Shown one piece after another: positions 9,304 to 18,261 of a DNA stretch of 64,000 nt (the first letter of the stretch is position 1; every line of letters starts with the position of its first letter). A program made the position numbers and the translations under genes. Below the pieces are notes generated by a model. The model ran no database searches and was not told where the DNA came from. It saw nothing but the letters and a program-made list of their open reading frames with translations. Location of the stretch: positions 1,178,001 through 1,242,000 of the forward strand of contig CBDDOO010000002.1 in the NCBI GenBank assembly GCA_965231905.1, read 5' to 3'. This DNA is from G963663315 sp965231905 (GTDB lineage: Bacteria > Pseudomonadota > Gammaproteobacteria > Arenicellales > Poriferihabitantaceae).

Positions 9304-11097
9304 TTATTCTCCTGATTCAGAATTGGATAATTGAAGGGGTTGTTCAGCATTATTTTCTTTCGGCCTATAGAAGTCCTGTCGTTGATGGTAATAGCCGATC
9401 GCGAAGCAGCCTTGTTCCTGCAGGGAAAAGTGATTAGGTAATTTTGCAGGCAGTTGATCAATTATTTGCCCAAGCAGGCGTTCCTTATTGATCCGGTGAC
9501 CGGTTTCCAGCTTACCCAAGTGATGATTCTTCAAGCGATCAAGAATGCTAAACACATTCACTGGATTGCTACTGATAGCACTGTAATAACGGTCTCTAAT
9601 TGTCGCATTGATACCTGGGTGTGAATCTTCCTGTATTTTTTCCAAAGTGGAAAACCATCTCCCAAGAAGGTAAGAGGTGTCGGTATTGGTCAAATCAAGT
9701 GCCATAGTGAGCTCCGTTAAAAGTAATTGAGATTTGCGAATTTGCCGATTTAGACACGCCTTGATTATAGCGGCACGTGGGAAACTGACTTTTTGTTCTG
9801 CTTTGTTGCGGCGCACAGCGGCCGCTAGTAACGTATAGGGGTAAGGGCTGTTGTCCAAAATGCTGCGAGCAACTTCTCCAGAAAGATTCGGTGGCAGATT
9901 GCTGAGTTTATATTCCAGACACAGGTGCGACAATAGGCGTGGCAGTGGTATCGCAGGATATTCTTTCGGTGGGTGACAAATACTGATGTCCTGGAAATGT
10001 TGGCAGATATTTTCGGATAGCTCTTTGATGGTGACGACCTTCCAAAAACGTATCGCTATACGTGAGGCATTTGGAGCCAAGCCAAGCACATAAAAACGTT
10101 GGTCATCTCCTTCAGCAAGTCGGCTACCACGGTAAAAAGCCTCCAAGGCGCTTTTAACTTTTCTGGCGTTTTTATTGGGGTCATCTTTTCTGACTTTCTC
10201 TGGCATAGTCATAATTTGCAGAAAGGCATTTTCAATTTCTGCATGGCCTTTTTCACTCCAGAACACGGTGGATGCGTCACCAAGCTGAACGCGTTGTGGC
10301 GATCCTTTACGCAATAAATAGTTAAGTGATTCGGTATAGTTAAAGGCAGCGTGGCTACTAATGGGGGAATTGTAAGCCTGTTGTTTTTTGTAAGATGAAA
10401 ATGCAGGCGTTTGGCCCTGATTGCTCCCGGATTTCGAAATTTCATTATTTACAGAAACTATATTTGCTCCTGAGCTTTGTGCACCCCATACGCCTTTAAT
10501 TGGTGGGTGCAGTCTTTCTGATGCAGCTTTCTGCCCGGTAACCAGACATATACCCGCTGCGCCATCAACATTAGACATTCGAGCTGACCTTATCGCATCG
10601 CGCACATTATCTCGTTCACAAACAAGTTGCACATCACTCGCGAGCTTGAAACTGACATTGGGGTTTCCCTGAAAAAATTCCTTGTCAAAATCTGCTCGTT
10701 GTTGTAATCCCTGCAAATCGAGTGATCGCAAAAACTGCATGACCGCTTGAAGGCCAATATCGTCGTTGTCAAGCCGCTCTATCTGGTCTATAAAGGCTTG
10801 GTGTTGTTTAAGGACTCGTTCAGGCTTGCCTCCCTCACGCATTAAGCCCAATGCATATTCAGCATTATCCCAAAGCAAATTGGCCGCAACATTTGCCGCT
10901 CTCTTAACAGCCTTCGGCAAAATATACACAGTATTTGTGTTTTTATCAGTATCAATATTGATTTGGTGAAAGTCGCCTGTTTTGGTCAATTCGATAATGA
11001 CTGGAATCGCTTTGCGCTCAAAACCAAACTCAGCCAGTTCTCCGGGGTGAGTAGCCTGCATCCGCTCGTAATATTCGTTCAGCGCCTGCAAAATCAT
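9304..11097 (-). CDS. cas8c: Cascade large subunit Cas8c (Csd1)
   Basis: Cas8c is the large subunit of the type I-C complex; it recognises the PAM and recruits Cas3. In some type I-C systems an internal start in this gene makes a separate small subunit (Cas11c). The 597-residue length, the position between cas5c and cas7c, and segments such as DVQLVCERDNVRDAIRS and WSEKGHAEIE fit the Csd1 family. The start overlaps the cas5c stop by four bases. I did not identify a definite internal Cas11c start. Confidence 0.95.
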   Translation of the reverse strand: MILQALNEYYERMQATHPGELAEFGFERKAIPVIIELTKTGDFHQINIDTDKNTNTVYILPKAVKRAANVAANLLWDNAEYALGLMREGGKPERVLKQHQAFIDQIERLDNDDIGLQAVMQFLRSLDLQGLQQRADFDKEFFQGNPNVSFKLASDVQLVCERDNVRDAIRSARMSNVDGAAGICLVTGQKAASERLHPPIKGVWGAQSSGANIVSVNNEISKSGSNQGQTPAFSSYKKQQAYNSPISSHAAFNYTESLNYLLRKGSPQRVQLGDASTVFWSEKGHAEIENAFLQIMTMPEKVRKDDPNKNARKVKSALEAFYRGSRLAEGDDQRFYVLGLAPNASRIAIRFWKVVTIKELSENICQHFQDISICHPPKEYPAIPLPRLLSHLCLEYKLSNLPPNLSGEVARSILDNSPYPYTLLAAAVRRNKAEQKVSFPRAAIIKACLNRQIRKSQLLLTELTMALDLTNTDTSYLLGRWFSTLEKIQEDSHPGINATIRDRYYSAISSNPVNVFSILDRLKNHHLGKLETGHRINKERLLGQIIDQLPAKLPNHFSLQEQGCFAIGYYHQRQDFYRPKENNAEQPLQLSNSESGE

Positions 11098-11780
11098 CGT
11101 CGTACTTCCTCGCTATCTGGTGCGGGCACGAACATCACTCCCCGGTTTAGCTTGGCTAAAAAAAACATCGGCACAGGATTTTCGGTATCAGTGAAATCAA
11201 TGTCATATAGCATCCAGCCTAAATTCCGGGTTTCATCGACAGGTGGTTCTTGCTCCACTTGCTCTGGCTCTATGAAGCGAAAGCTGGCTGAAAATTCGCG
11301 TGTACCAAGATAGGGTTGATTAAAACACTGCCCTTTACGTGCTCGACGTTTAAACATCTCGGCAAATTTAGGGTAACTGTTTTCGTTATCCGCGCCTTCA
11401 CAGCGAAGAGATGGATAATGATGAATATGCTGGTTGTCATCTTGCAAATGAAAACGGGCGTGCAAGCGGTAAGCAACATCGCGTAAAAACAACCCGGCCC
11501 GTTGCTGGCGTCCATCTTCAATAAAAATTTGCGATTTGCCCCGGCTGACGACACCGGATACTTCATTACGGCGAATATTAGTCCAGTGGATGGGATTAAG
11601 CACTTCTATCTTTTCAACCTGCCAGCGAATGGCGGGTTTCCATAACACCGCTTCAAAAATGGCACGGGCTGCCGACGGCGTAATCACATCATAGGAAACA
11701 CGTTCTACTTTCATTTCTGGTCGGGTAAAACAGGCGAAGTCTCCTCTAACTTCAAGGCAAAAACTTTCTTGGCTAGGCAT
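11094..11780 (-). CDS. cas5c: Cas5c (Cas5d), crRNA-processing endonuclease
   Basis: In type I-C systems Cas5c replaces Cas6: it cuts the pre-crRNA at the base of the repeat hairpin and then caps the 5' end of the crRNA in Cascade. The 228-residue product has the family N-terminus (FCLEVRGDFACFTRPEMKVE), followed by YDVITPSAARAIFEAVLWKP. No cas6 is present, which agrees with this role. The stop overlaps cas8c by four bases, indicating translational coupling. Confidence 0.96.
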   Translation of the reverse strand: MPSQESFCLEVRGDFACFTRPEMKVERVSYDVITPSAARAIFEAVLWKPAIRWQVEKIEVLNPIHWTNIRRNEVSGVVSRGKSQIFIEDGRQQRAGLFLRDVAYRLHARFHLQDDNQHIHHYPSLRCEGADNENSYPKFAEMFKRRARKGQCFNQPYLGTREFSASFRFIEPEQVEQEPPVDETRNLGWMLYDIDFTDTENPVPMFFLAKLNRGVMFVPAPDSEEVRR

Positions 11781-11820
11781 GAATCATGTCTCCCGTTGCA
11801 TTAGGTCGTGATATTTACAT

Positions 11821-14181
11821 TCAATCATCATCATACATTAAGAAGTGACCGTGGTTTGTCAAAACCTCATTCCCAAGGAAACCCAAACGTTGATCGTAGA
11901 TACCCGGACCGGCAATAATATAATAACCAGATTCGGTTTCTTCAATTACCCCCGCACTGATAAGTTGTTGTTTTTCGAAGTCATACATACTTATAGAATA
12001 AGGTTGGAGTTTTCGGATTAACCAGCGATCAATTGAGCCACACTTGAGCCTGTTTAACCAGAATTTTATCTGCTTATCCTCGCTCTCATCATTACTATAG
12101 TCCACAAAAATCGTAAAAGTTTGGTCTTGTTCAATCATTTGGAATCGTTGTGCAGCAGTGCGAAACTGGATGTTGATATTACTGGCATCATCTTGCAACA
12201 GTGACAGAACATCCCCGGAATCAAATTTGCCTAATCTGCTATATAACTGTTTGAAATAGGTGTGGATCAGTTCAGGATTGTCAATATTTCCTTGATACCC
12301 CCGCAAGATAGATGTGGTAGTTTGAAAGGCAGTATCCAGCAAGCCCGCAGGGGGTCTCCCAGGCGGTACGAACACTATGGTATGGCCCAACATAAATTCA
12401 CCATTTGCATCTTTAAGCTTCCCTTCGCGGTTGCAGCGGCCTCCGGCCTGGATAACTGAATCAAGACCAGTGGCAGCACGAAACACAACGGGAAAATCGA
12501 AATCAACACCTGCTTCAACCAATTGAGTACTGATGACTCGGGTGGGTTTGCCTTCTTGCAGCCGTTGTTTGATCTTGTCAATCACGCGCTGGCGATGTTT
12601 TGGGCACATCAAGGCTGACAAGTGAAATAATGTGCTATCTTGCTCCATAGCGAGGAACAATGACCGGGCGTCATGGCGTTTGTTCACTACAGCCAGAACG
12701 GTTGGATGCTGCTGGATTTGCTCAGCGATTTCTTCCCAGCTTTGGTTGGCGAAAAAATCCTTCGGCAATGTATAGGCGACGCGCTGTAGTTGTCGATAGT
12801 AACGCTCAGTCTGACTAATAACCTCAGCCGTTTCAATGTCTTGGAGCAGAACTTTACCCAATACATCACCAAATCCGGTGGATGGTGTAGGTGTGGCAGT
12901 AGTCAGTAGGAAAGTGACGCCATAGTGTTTAGCCAACAGTTTTATAACGTGTCGGATTGGTTCAAGATTATTAGGGGGTAATAGCTGGGTCTCGTCCAGA
13001 ACGATAACGCTGTTGACCAGATTATGCAGCTTACGACATCGTGACGGCTTGGCGGCAAATAGAGACTCGAAAAGTTGGACTGTAGTGGTAACAACAATGG
13101 GAATATCCCAGTTTTCTGCCGCCAGTCGAGTAGCAGTTACTTCCTTGCTATCTTCAGGTTCAACATTGCTGTGGTGTTCCAAAACAATTTCGCCACACGA
13201 TTCAAATATATCTTTGAAAATTTTTGCAGTTTGCTCAATGATGCTAGTGTAAGGAATCGCGTAAATGATACGCCTTTTGTTGTGGGTACAAGCGTGTTCC
13301 AAAGCGAAGGCCAGACTACTTAAAGTTTTACCACCACCGGTCGGCACGGTCATTGTATAGACTCCCGAGTGTTCTTTTGCTTTGTTCCGTGCTTGTTGTA
13401 GTATTTCTGTGCGTAGTTGATTGACTACACTCGCTTCCGCTTTCATAGTCAGTTTTCGCATATAAGCATCAAATTGTTTCAGCAAAATGGGCATGTCGGG
13501 GTAGCTAACCCTACGTCGCGCCGTTTTCCCCGGGTTCATGAATTGTTCGGTATCAAGGAAATCGGCATCCACCAACGCCGAAAAAACCATGCGAATCCAG
13601 CAGTGAAGATCGTCCCAGGTATCTAATGGGAGCTTTTTTTTCGGTACACTACCTGCCAGCACTTTCTCGGGAATTGATTCCGCTAACGCTTCCTGTAAAA
13701 AGTGCTGATCTTGCAAAGTTTCATCTAAAGATAGTCCCTTGGCTTCACTTCTTGTAAAGTCGGGTAAGCCTGCATGATGCCCGGCAATCGTATAAGCCAG
13801 TGCTCGCCCGAATTCTTTGGCCCGATGTTGGCGCATATACTTCACGGCATACATGGCTCCGGTAGAGGCATGATTTTTATTGGGGTCTTTCTCACTGCTG
13901 ATACTGGCATCCAGGTTATAACCCGAACTCTTCTTGATGTGTTTTTGAAAGGCGGGTCGATATTTACCCAAGTCATGCCAAAGACCAGCCAGCCATGCCC
14001 ATTCGGCACTATCGAATGAATTCGCATATTGCTTTGCAATGTTTGCGACATCCCACAGATGATCTTCCAACGAATGCGTTTCCCATTTATCGTTTTCTTG
14101 TTTTACATGTGCAATGTATTCAGTGGGCATTTGCTTGATCTGTATTTTTAATTCATCCATTCGACTGTACTTCTTCGACAT
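11821..14181 (-). CDS. cas3: CRISPR-associated helicase-nuclease Cas3
   Basis: Cas3 is recruited by Cascade bound to target DNA, nicks it and degrades it while translocating. The 786-residue protein has an N-terminal HD nuclease domain (WHDLGK with the HD pair at residues 69-70, GHHAG near 134, LVDADFLDTE near 203). The SF2 helicase follows: Walker A TGGGKT at 281-286 and a DETQ box at 396-399, with later motifs (TATPTPS, STQLVEAGVDFDFP). All catalytic motifs are present, so interference should be functional. It is the first gene of the cas operon; an alternative ATG lies seven codons downstream. Confidence 0.97.
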   Translation of the reverse strand: MSKKYSRMDELKIQIKQMPTEYIAHVKQENDKWETHSLEDHLWDVANIAKQYANSFDSAEWAWLAGLWHDLGKYRPAFQKHIKKSSGYNLDASISSEKDPNKNHASTGAMYAVKYMRQHRAKEFGRALAYTIAGHHAGLPDFTRSEAKGLSLDETLQDQHFLQEALAESIPEKVLAGSVPKKKLPLDTWDDLHCWIRMVFSALVDADFLDTEQFMNPGKTARRRVSYPDMPILLKQFDAYMRKLTMKAEASVVNQLRTEILQQARNKAKEHSGVYTMTVPTGGGKTLSSLAFALEHACTHNKRRIIYAIPYTSIIEQTAKIFKDIFESCGEIVLEHHSNVEPEDSKEVTATRLAAENWDIPIVVTTTVQLFESLFAAKPSRCRKLHNLVNSVIVLDETQLLPPNNLEPIRHVIKLLAKHYGVTFLLTTATPTPSTGFGDVLGKVLLQDIETAEVISQTERYYRQLQRVAYTLPKDFFANQSWEEIAEQIQQHPTVLAVVNKRHDARSLFLAMEQDSTLFHLSALMCPKHRQRVIDKIKQRLQEGKPTRVISTQLVEAGVDFDFPVVFRAATGLDSVIQAGGRCNREGKLKDANGEFMLGHTIVFVPPGRPPAGLLDTAFQTTTSILRGYQGNIDNPELIHTYFKQLYSRLGKFDSGDVLSLLQDDASNINIQFRTAAQRFQMIEQDQTFTIFVDYSNDESEDKQIKFWLNRLKCGSIDRWLIRKLQPYSISMYDFEKQQLISAGVIEETESGYYIIAGPGIYDQRLGFLGNEVLTNHGHFLMYDDD

Positions 14182-14261
14182 TGACTCCGCCTGTAACCAC
14201 CAGACGATAACCGTCCAACCCCGAGAAAGGCACCATCAGTTACAGATGACAAGATGCGCCA

Positions 14262-14528
14262 TCACATAACTTCAGCCATAAGCGGAAATCTGTCAGGGTT
14301 TTTAATAATCTCTCTGGTTAAATCCACATCAATCACCGGCCAGTAGTAATGCCCTGGGGACAGTTCCTCTACATTCAGGACGACTTCAATGGCTTGTTCT
14401 TTGAACCAGGGGAAGTCCTGATATGACATGAAAAGTTCTTCATCCTGCGTGAGCAGCCATATTCCATGCGGAGAGATATGGGGGACCCTGATTGATGAGG
14501 CATCGCTTCCAGGTGCTGAAAATATCAT
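14262..14528 (-). CDS. DUF2442 domain protein
   Basis: This 88-residue protein resembles the DUF2442 family in the block GIWLLTQDEELFMSYQDFPWF followed by LYWP-like HYYWPVIDVDL and NPDRFPL. The family has no settled function and is often found near small toxin-antitoxin-like or defence genes. The start is firm: ATG overlaps the TAA of the upstream ATPase gene (TAATG), with AAGGAG seven bases before it. An in-frame ATG nine codons upstream lacks this site. It ends 80 bp before cas3 on the same strand. Its link to CRISPR is inferred from position only. Confidence 0.8.
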   Translation of the reverse strand: MIFSAPGSDASSIRVPHISPHGIWLLTQDEELFMSYQDFPWFKEQAIEVVLNVEELSPGHYYWPVIDVDLTREIIKNPDRFPLMAEVM

Positions 14529-15730
14529 TACGATACTCCTTGAATTCGGTCGCATTCCTTTTCAGGTTGTTGCGCCAGCGATGCGTTCTTATATACGTAG
14601 GGCATCAGGCTTGAAATGCCGGGTTCATAATCAGCCCCTTCGGCTCGCCAGATATATCCCAGTTGAAAAAGTTGATCGAATCTCTCCATGATGCGCTTAT
14701 GGGTGGCTGGCCCGTCATCGTCCGTCATTCCTTTTGCAATCGCGTCCTTCAACGTGTTTCCATGCAGGGTTGGCTCGCCGGCTTGAATAAAGGCATCCGC
14801 AACACGAGCGGCGGCGGGCAGCAGCCTCATTCTTTCTATCTCGACGAAGCGATCCTGATACAGTTCATCGCGTATTCTCACCACCGTTGTATCCACTTCG
14901 TTGACCATATCCATAGTGACTTGTGTTTCCCTGGTTTGGTCCAGCCTTCGCGCCAGACAATCGCCCCAGATTTGTAGAAAATAGGGGTAGCAGTGGGCGC
15001 GTTCAACGACTTCCCCGGCAGCGCCGGGCGTAAAGGATACGCCGACTTGTTCCAGCGGCACGGTAATCGCCTGGCGAGCTTCATCAGGTGAAAGGCGTCC
15101 CAGACGCATTCTTTCACTGCGTTCCCAGAAAGAAGCGTTGGTCTTGCTCAGGGTTGTCCGTAAATTCGGGGTGCCTGCGAGGACCAGCAGGAACGGATAA
15201 CCTTCTGACCGCAGGGTCTGGCTGATATTGAGCAAGGCTTTTCCGACCTCGGGTTGCAGCGTATGCGCTTCGTCAATGATCAGAGCTAATGGTTTCTTTT
15301 GGCATCTTTCCTGCAACAATTTCCTGATTGTAGACTCCCGGCCGGGATTTCCCACTTCGGTTTTACCAGACACAAACCCGGCGCTGACAGAGACCGCAAC
15401 CGACTTGAACCAGTCCCGTATTTTTGGCTTGCCTTCCATCAAACGAGCGGACAACTCGGTCAGGGTCTCCATCTCATTCGGGGTTTCCCACAAGATATCC
15501 AGTGTCGATCCTTCTTTTTGGAGTGTCTCTTTTTGCAGGTGGCGGAGTAATGTGGTTTTGCCGTTGCCACGAGGTCCGTAGAGAATCAGATTACGGCTGA
15601 TCGGCTTCCTGTCCTTCAGAGCTTTGACACATCTCCCGAAATATTCCTGTTCCTCTTTGCGTCCGGCCAGATAAGGCGGCGCTCCGCCATCGCCGGGCGT
15701 GAACAGGTATTCTAAATCTATGTCGCTCAT
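14528..15730 (-). CDS. AAA-type ATPase of unknown role
   Basis: The roughly 400-residue product has a Walker A motif GPRGNGKTT at residues 52-60 and Walker B LALIIDEAHTL with the acidic pair near 153-154. An ORC/Cdc6-like or TniB-like arrangement and a C-terminal helical region that may be winged-helix follow. I chose the ATG preceded by GAGGGAAAG; an upstream ATG would add 17 residues. Such ATPases load partner proteins or sense DNA. Here it is translationally coupled to a DUF2442 gene and lies upstream of cas3 on the same strand. No transposase or nuclease domain is visible. Specific function unknown. Confidence 0.8.
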   Translation of the reverse strand: MSDIDLEYLFTPGDGGAPPYLAGRKEEQEYFGRCVKALKDRKPISRNLILYGPRGNGKTTLLRHLQKETLQKEGSTLDILWETPNEMETLTELSARLMEGKPKIRDWFKSVAVSVSAGFVSGKTEVGNPGRESTIRKLLQERCQKKPLALIIDEAHTLQPEVGKALLNISQTLRSEGYPFLLVLAGTPNLRTTLSKTNASFWERSERMRLGRLSPDEARQAITVPLEQVGVSFTPGAAGEVVERAHCYPYFLQIWGDCLARRLDQTRETQVTMDMVNEVDTTVVRIRDELYQDRFVEIERMRLLPAAARVADAFIQAGEPTLHGNTLKDAIAKGMTDDDGPATHKRIMERFDQLFQLGYIWRAEGADYEPGISSLMPYVYKNASLAQQPEKECDRIQGVS

Positions 15731-15872
15731 TTGCTTTCCCTCAATTTGCGCCATGTTGCCGGATTGCCGTGGCATTGTCAAAAATCACGGGGTTTTGGAC
15801 TCTGGTCTCTACCGCGCGGTGACTTGATGATACACTGGGTTCATGCACGAAAAGCGCGAGAAATTATTATGA

Positions 15873-16514
15873 ATGAAGAAAATGGCTAAAGAAAAACCGG
15901 ATACGGATCGGTTCGATGAGCGTCTGGCGGCGGTTTACGGTCGGACGGAAAACAAGGAGCAACAGTATGACGAGTGGGCGCAGACGTATGATGCTGACCT
16001 GGTTGATGATCTGGGGTATGTGGCGTTCAGCGAGGCGGGTGATGTTTTCATGGAGGTCGTGACGGACCGGTCAGCCCGCATTCTGGATGTCGCTTGTGGC
16101 ACCGGTCTGGCGGGAGCGTACTTGCAGCGGCACGGGTATGAGAATGTCGATGGCGCGGATCTGTCCACGAAAATGATGGCGATTGCCAGTCAACGCGGTC
16201 TGTATCGTTCCACCTGGCAACACGATTTCACCCGGCCGGTGAAGCTGGAAAAACCCTATGACGCGGTGTTGTGTGTCGGTATGTTTTCTTATGCGGTTCC
16301 GGAGATTACTGACATGCATAATGTGGTGCGCTGCGCTCGTCCGGGCGCTACTTGTGTCATTACGGTCAATGGCGCCGCCTGGCGGGACCTGGACCTGGAG
16401 CCGGAAGTGTACCGGGAAGCGGCCCGCCATGATTTCACGATCAATCAGGTTCGGCGGGCCGGCTATATCGAGAATCAGGGGATTGACTCACGGGTGTTGG
16501 TTATCACTGCCTGA
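15873..16514 (+). CDS. Class I SAM-dependent methyltransferase
   Basis: The 213-residue product has the SAM-binding motif ILDVACGTGLAGAYL near residue 70, an acidic residue in GADLS about 20 residues on, and YDAVLCVGMF as motif post-II. The upstream YDEWAQTYDADL segment is common in small methyltransferases of the UbiE or Williams-Beuren type. The substrate cannot be deduced. Two ATG codons four residues apart are possible starts. It is divergent from the ATPase gene and convergent with the next gene. Confidence 0.85.
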   Translation: MKKMAKEKPDTDRFDERLAAVYGRTENKEQQYDEWAQTYDADLVDDLGYVAFSEAGDVFMEVVTDRSARILDVACGTGLAGAYLQRHGYENVDGADLSTKMMAIASQRGLYRSTWQHDFTRPVKLEKPYDAVLCVGMFSYAVPEITDMHNVVRCARPGATCVITVNGAAWRDLDLEPEVYREAARHDFTINQVRRAGYIENQGIDSRVLVITA

Positions 16515-16517
16515 TTC

Positions 16518-16544
16518 GGACAACCACGGGGGGTTGTTCCTACG
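16518..16544 (+). repeat. Family B palindromic repeat at a gene end
   Basis: A degenerate family B unit: GGACAACC and GGTTGTTC arms around a G-rich centre, ending CCTACG. It fills the space between two convergent genes. The CTA within its final CCTACG supplies, on the minus strand, the TAG stop codon of the carboxymuconolactone decarboxylase-like gene. Confidence 0.75.
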
Positions 16545-16917
16545 ATTCCTTTTCTTCCAGTACTTTTCGCGCAACCCGGAAGCATTCGAGGGCTTGGGGA
16601 ACGCCGCAGTAAATTCCGATGACGTGGCAGATGGCGCGAATCTGTTGTTGGGTCACGCCGTTGGCAATCGCTCCCCGGCAATGAATTTCCCATTCGTGCA
16701 TGTGGCCCAATGCGCCGATCATGGCGAGGTTCATCATGGATCGGGTTTTGGCGTCAATGCAGTCGTCTCCCCATCCGAATCCCCAGCACCATTCGGTCAT
16801 CATTTCCTGGAATGGCCGGGTAAATTCATCGGCCTGCGCCAGGTTCTTTTCGACATATTCGGCGCCCAGAGTCGCTTTACGTTGCTTAAGGCCCAGTTCA
16901 AATCTTTCTTTGTCCAT
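16540..16917 (-). CDS. Carboxymuconolactone decarboxylase family protein
   Basis: The 125-residue product matches the CMD/PcaC family in length and in the block ALGHMHEWEIHCRGAIANGVTQQQIRA, where the His and Glu side chains sit. PcaC decarboxylates 4-carboxymuconolactone in protocatechuate breakdown, but most family members act elsewhere and many are AhpD-like peroxidases with CxxC. No CxxC is visible here and no aromatic catabolism genes are adjacent, so the reaction is uncertain. The stop codon lies inside a family B repeat, so the last residues may have been set by the repeat. Confidence 0.85.
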   Translation of the reverse strand: MDKERFELGLKQRKATLGAEYVEKNLAQADEFTRPFQEMMTEWCWGFGWGDDCIDAKTRSMMNLAMIGALGHMHEWEIHCRGAIANGVTQQQIRAICHVIGIYCGVPQALECFRVARKVLEEKES

Positions 16918-16956
16918 GACACTCTCGTTGTGGTTGGTTGATTTTTGTGGTGGTCA

Positions 16957-18081
16957 TCAGAAAAGTTGCCCGATGTATTTTTCCCGGGCCAACCGCCAGA
17001 ATACGACTACAAAAGCAGTCAGGGGAATCGCGAGAATCATCCCCAGGATTCCATCCAGCGCCGTGCCCCAGAAGAAAATGCCGACAATGATGGCAAGAGG
17101 GTTGAGGCCGGTCGACTTGCCCATGATTCTGGGGGTGAGGTAATAGCCTTCGATCAGTTGAATCAGGCAAAAAACAACGATGACGATGATCAGCAGCGTC
17201 GCTCCGCCGCCGGTCTGGAACCAGGCCATTGGCAGGGCTATGGCCAGGCCCACCATGCTTCCGAGGTACGGGATAATATTCAAAAACCCGAGTACAAGAC
17301 CGAGCACGATCCCGTATTGCAGGCCAGCGAGGGTAAATCCGATCGCAAACAGGATTCCCTGGATCAGCGCTATCAGGATCTGCCCACGGAAAAAAATGAC
17401 GACCAGATTGAAGAATTCCTGGATCAGGTAGATGATGTCTCTGGCTGTTCCCGGTTTGAAAAAAGGAAAGTGTTCGACCGTCAGGGAGCGCGGATGAATT
17501 CGCGGCATCATCAAAAACAAGGCCAGGTAAACCGGGACGATCACCCAGCCGGACAGCGAAACAATACCTTCGATCAGGTTGGAGCCGGCCCAGATGACTT
17601 GAGTACCGATGTATTCCCCGAACGCGATCAGGGGGCCGTCCGGGGTTTTCAGGGCGTTGCCGACCTTGTCATAGAGTTCGCCGCTCCTGATCAGGTCAAG
17701 ACCCGGGCGAAACGCTTCAAACCAGGTGACCGCGTTCTCCCACCAGATGGGCAGTTGATCAACCAGTTCGGTGATTTGACCGGCGATCAGCGCTCCGAAC
17801 AAGGCGACCACGACGCCCACCGGCGCAATGATGGACAGGAAAACCAGAGTCAGCGCCACCGGCATCGGCAGGCGTGACCGCAGCCATTCGTACCAGGGGG
17901 CAAGTATCATGGCCATGACGCCGGCCGCGGCCAAAGGCAGGAATACATGACTGAATGCCTGGAAAAACCGGGCTGAGTAAATCAGCAGTATCACCAGCGC
18001 CGCAATACTGATCGCGGCGGCCAATATGGTGACTCCCGTGGCAACAAGCCTTTTTTGTCGGGGGTTGAGTTCAATCTGCAT
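16957..18081 (-). CDS. AI-2E family (PerM-like) membrane transporter
   Basis: The 374-residue protein has about eight hydrophobic segments: two near the N-terminus, a soluble stretch at roughly 95-205, then a cluster of membrane helices ending in GIFFWGTALDGILGMILAIPL. This layout and the PRIMGKSTGLNPLAIIVGI motif are typical of the AI-2E/UPF0118 family. Members have been linked to quorum-signal export, Na+/H+ antiport and permease roles, so the substrate is unknown. It starts 40 bp upstream-side of the CMD-like gene on the same strand and may be co-transcribed with it. Confidence 0.9.
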   Translation of the reverse strand: MQIELNPRQKRLVATGVTILAAAISIAALVILLIYSARFFQAFSHVFLPLAAAGVMAMILAPWYEWLRSRLPMPVALTLVFLSIIAPVGVVVALFGALIAGQITELVDQLPIWWENAVTWFEAFRPGLDLIRSGELYDKVGNALKTPDGPLIAFGEYIGTQVIWAGSNLIEGIVSLSGWVIVPVYLALFLMMPRIHPRSLTVEHFPFFKPGTARDIIYLIQEFFNLVVIFFRGQILIALIQGILFAIGFTLAGLQYGIVLGLVLGFLNIIPYLGSMVGLAIALPMAWFQTGGGATLLIIVIVVFCLIQLIEGYYLTPRIMGKSTGLNPLAIIVGIFFWGTALDGILGMILAIPLTAFVVVFWRLAREKYIGQLF

Positions 18082-18261
18082 TTTTATCGGGCGCTGTCTT
18101 CAAAGGAAATACCGGGTATCGGTACTTTACCAGTCATCGTGAAAAACCGGGTAAAAATTCAAGTATTTTTATTGTGGTTGGCAGGGTATCGGGGGAATGT
18201 CATTGCCATTGATGGATGGTTTAAAATAGAATTGCCATCTTTTTGATTCCAGGGGTTTGTT

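Noticed and set aside
14142..14261. TTGGAC-N17-TACAGG as a cas3 promoter
   Set aside because: Only three of six bases match at each element, so I did not list it.
16945..17877. A 310-codon plus-strand frame opposite the AI-2E transporter
   Set aside because: The product is hydrophilic, Gln/Asp-rich and unlike any family; the opposite strand encodes a clear membrane protein.
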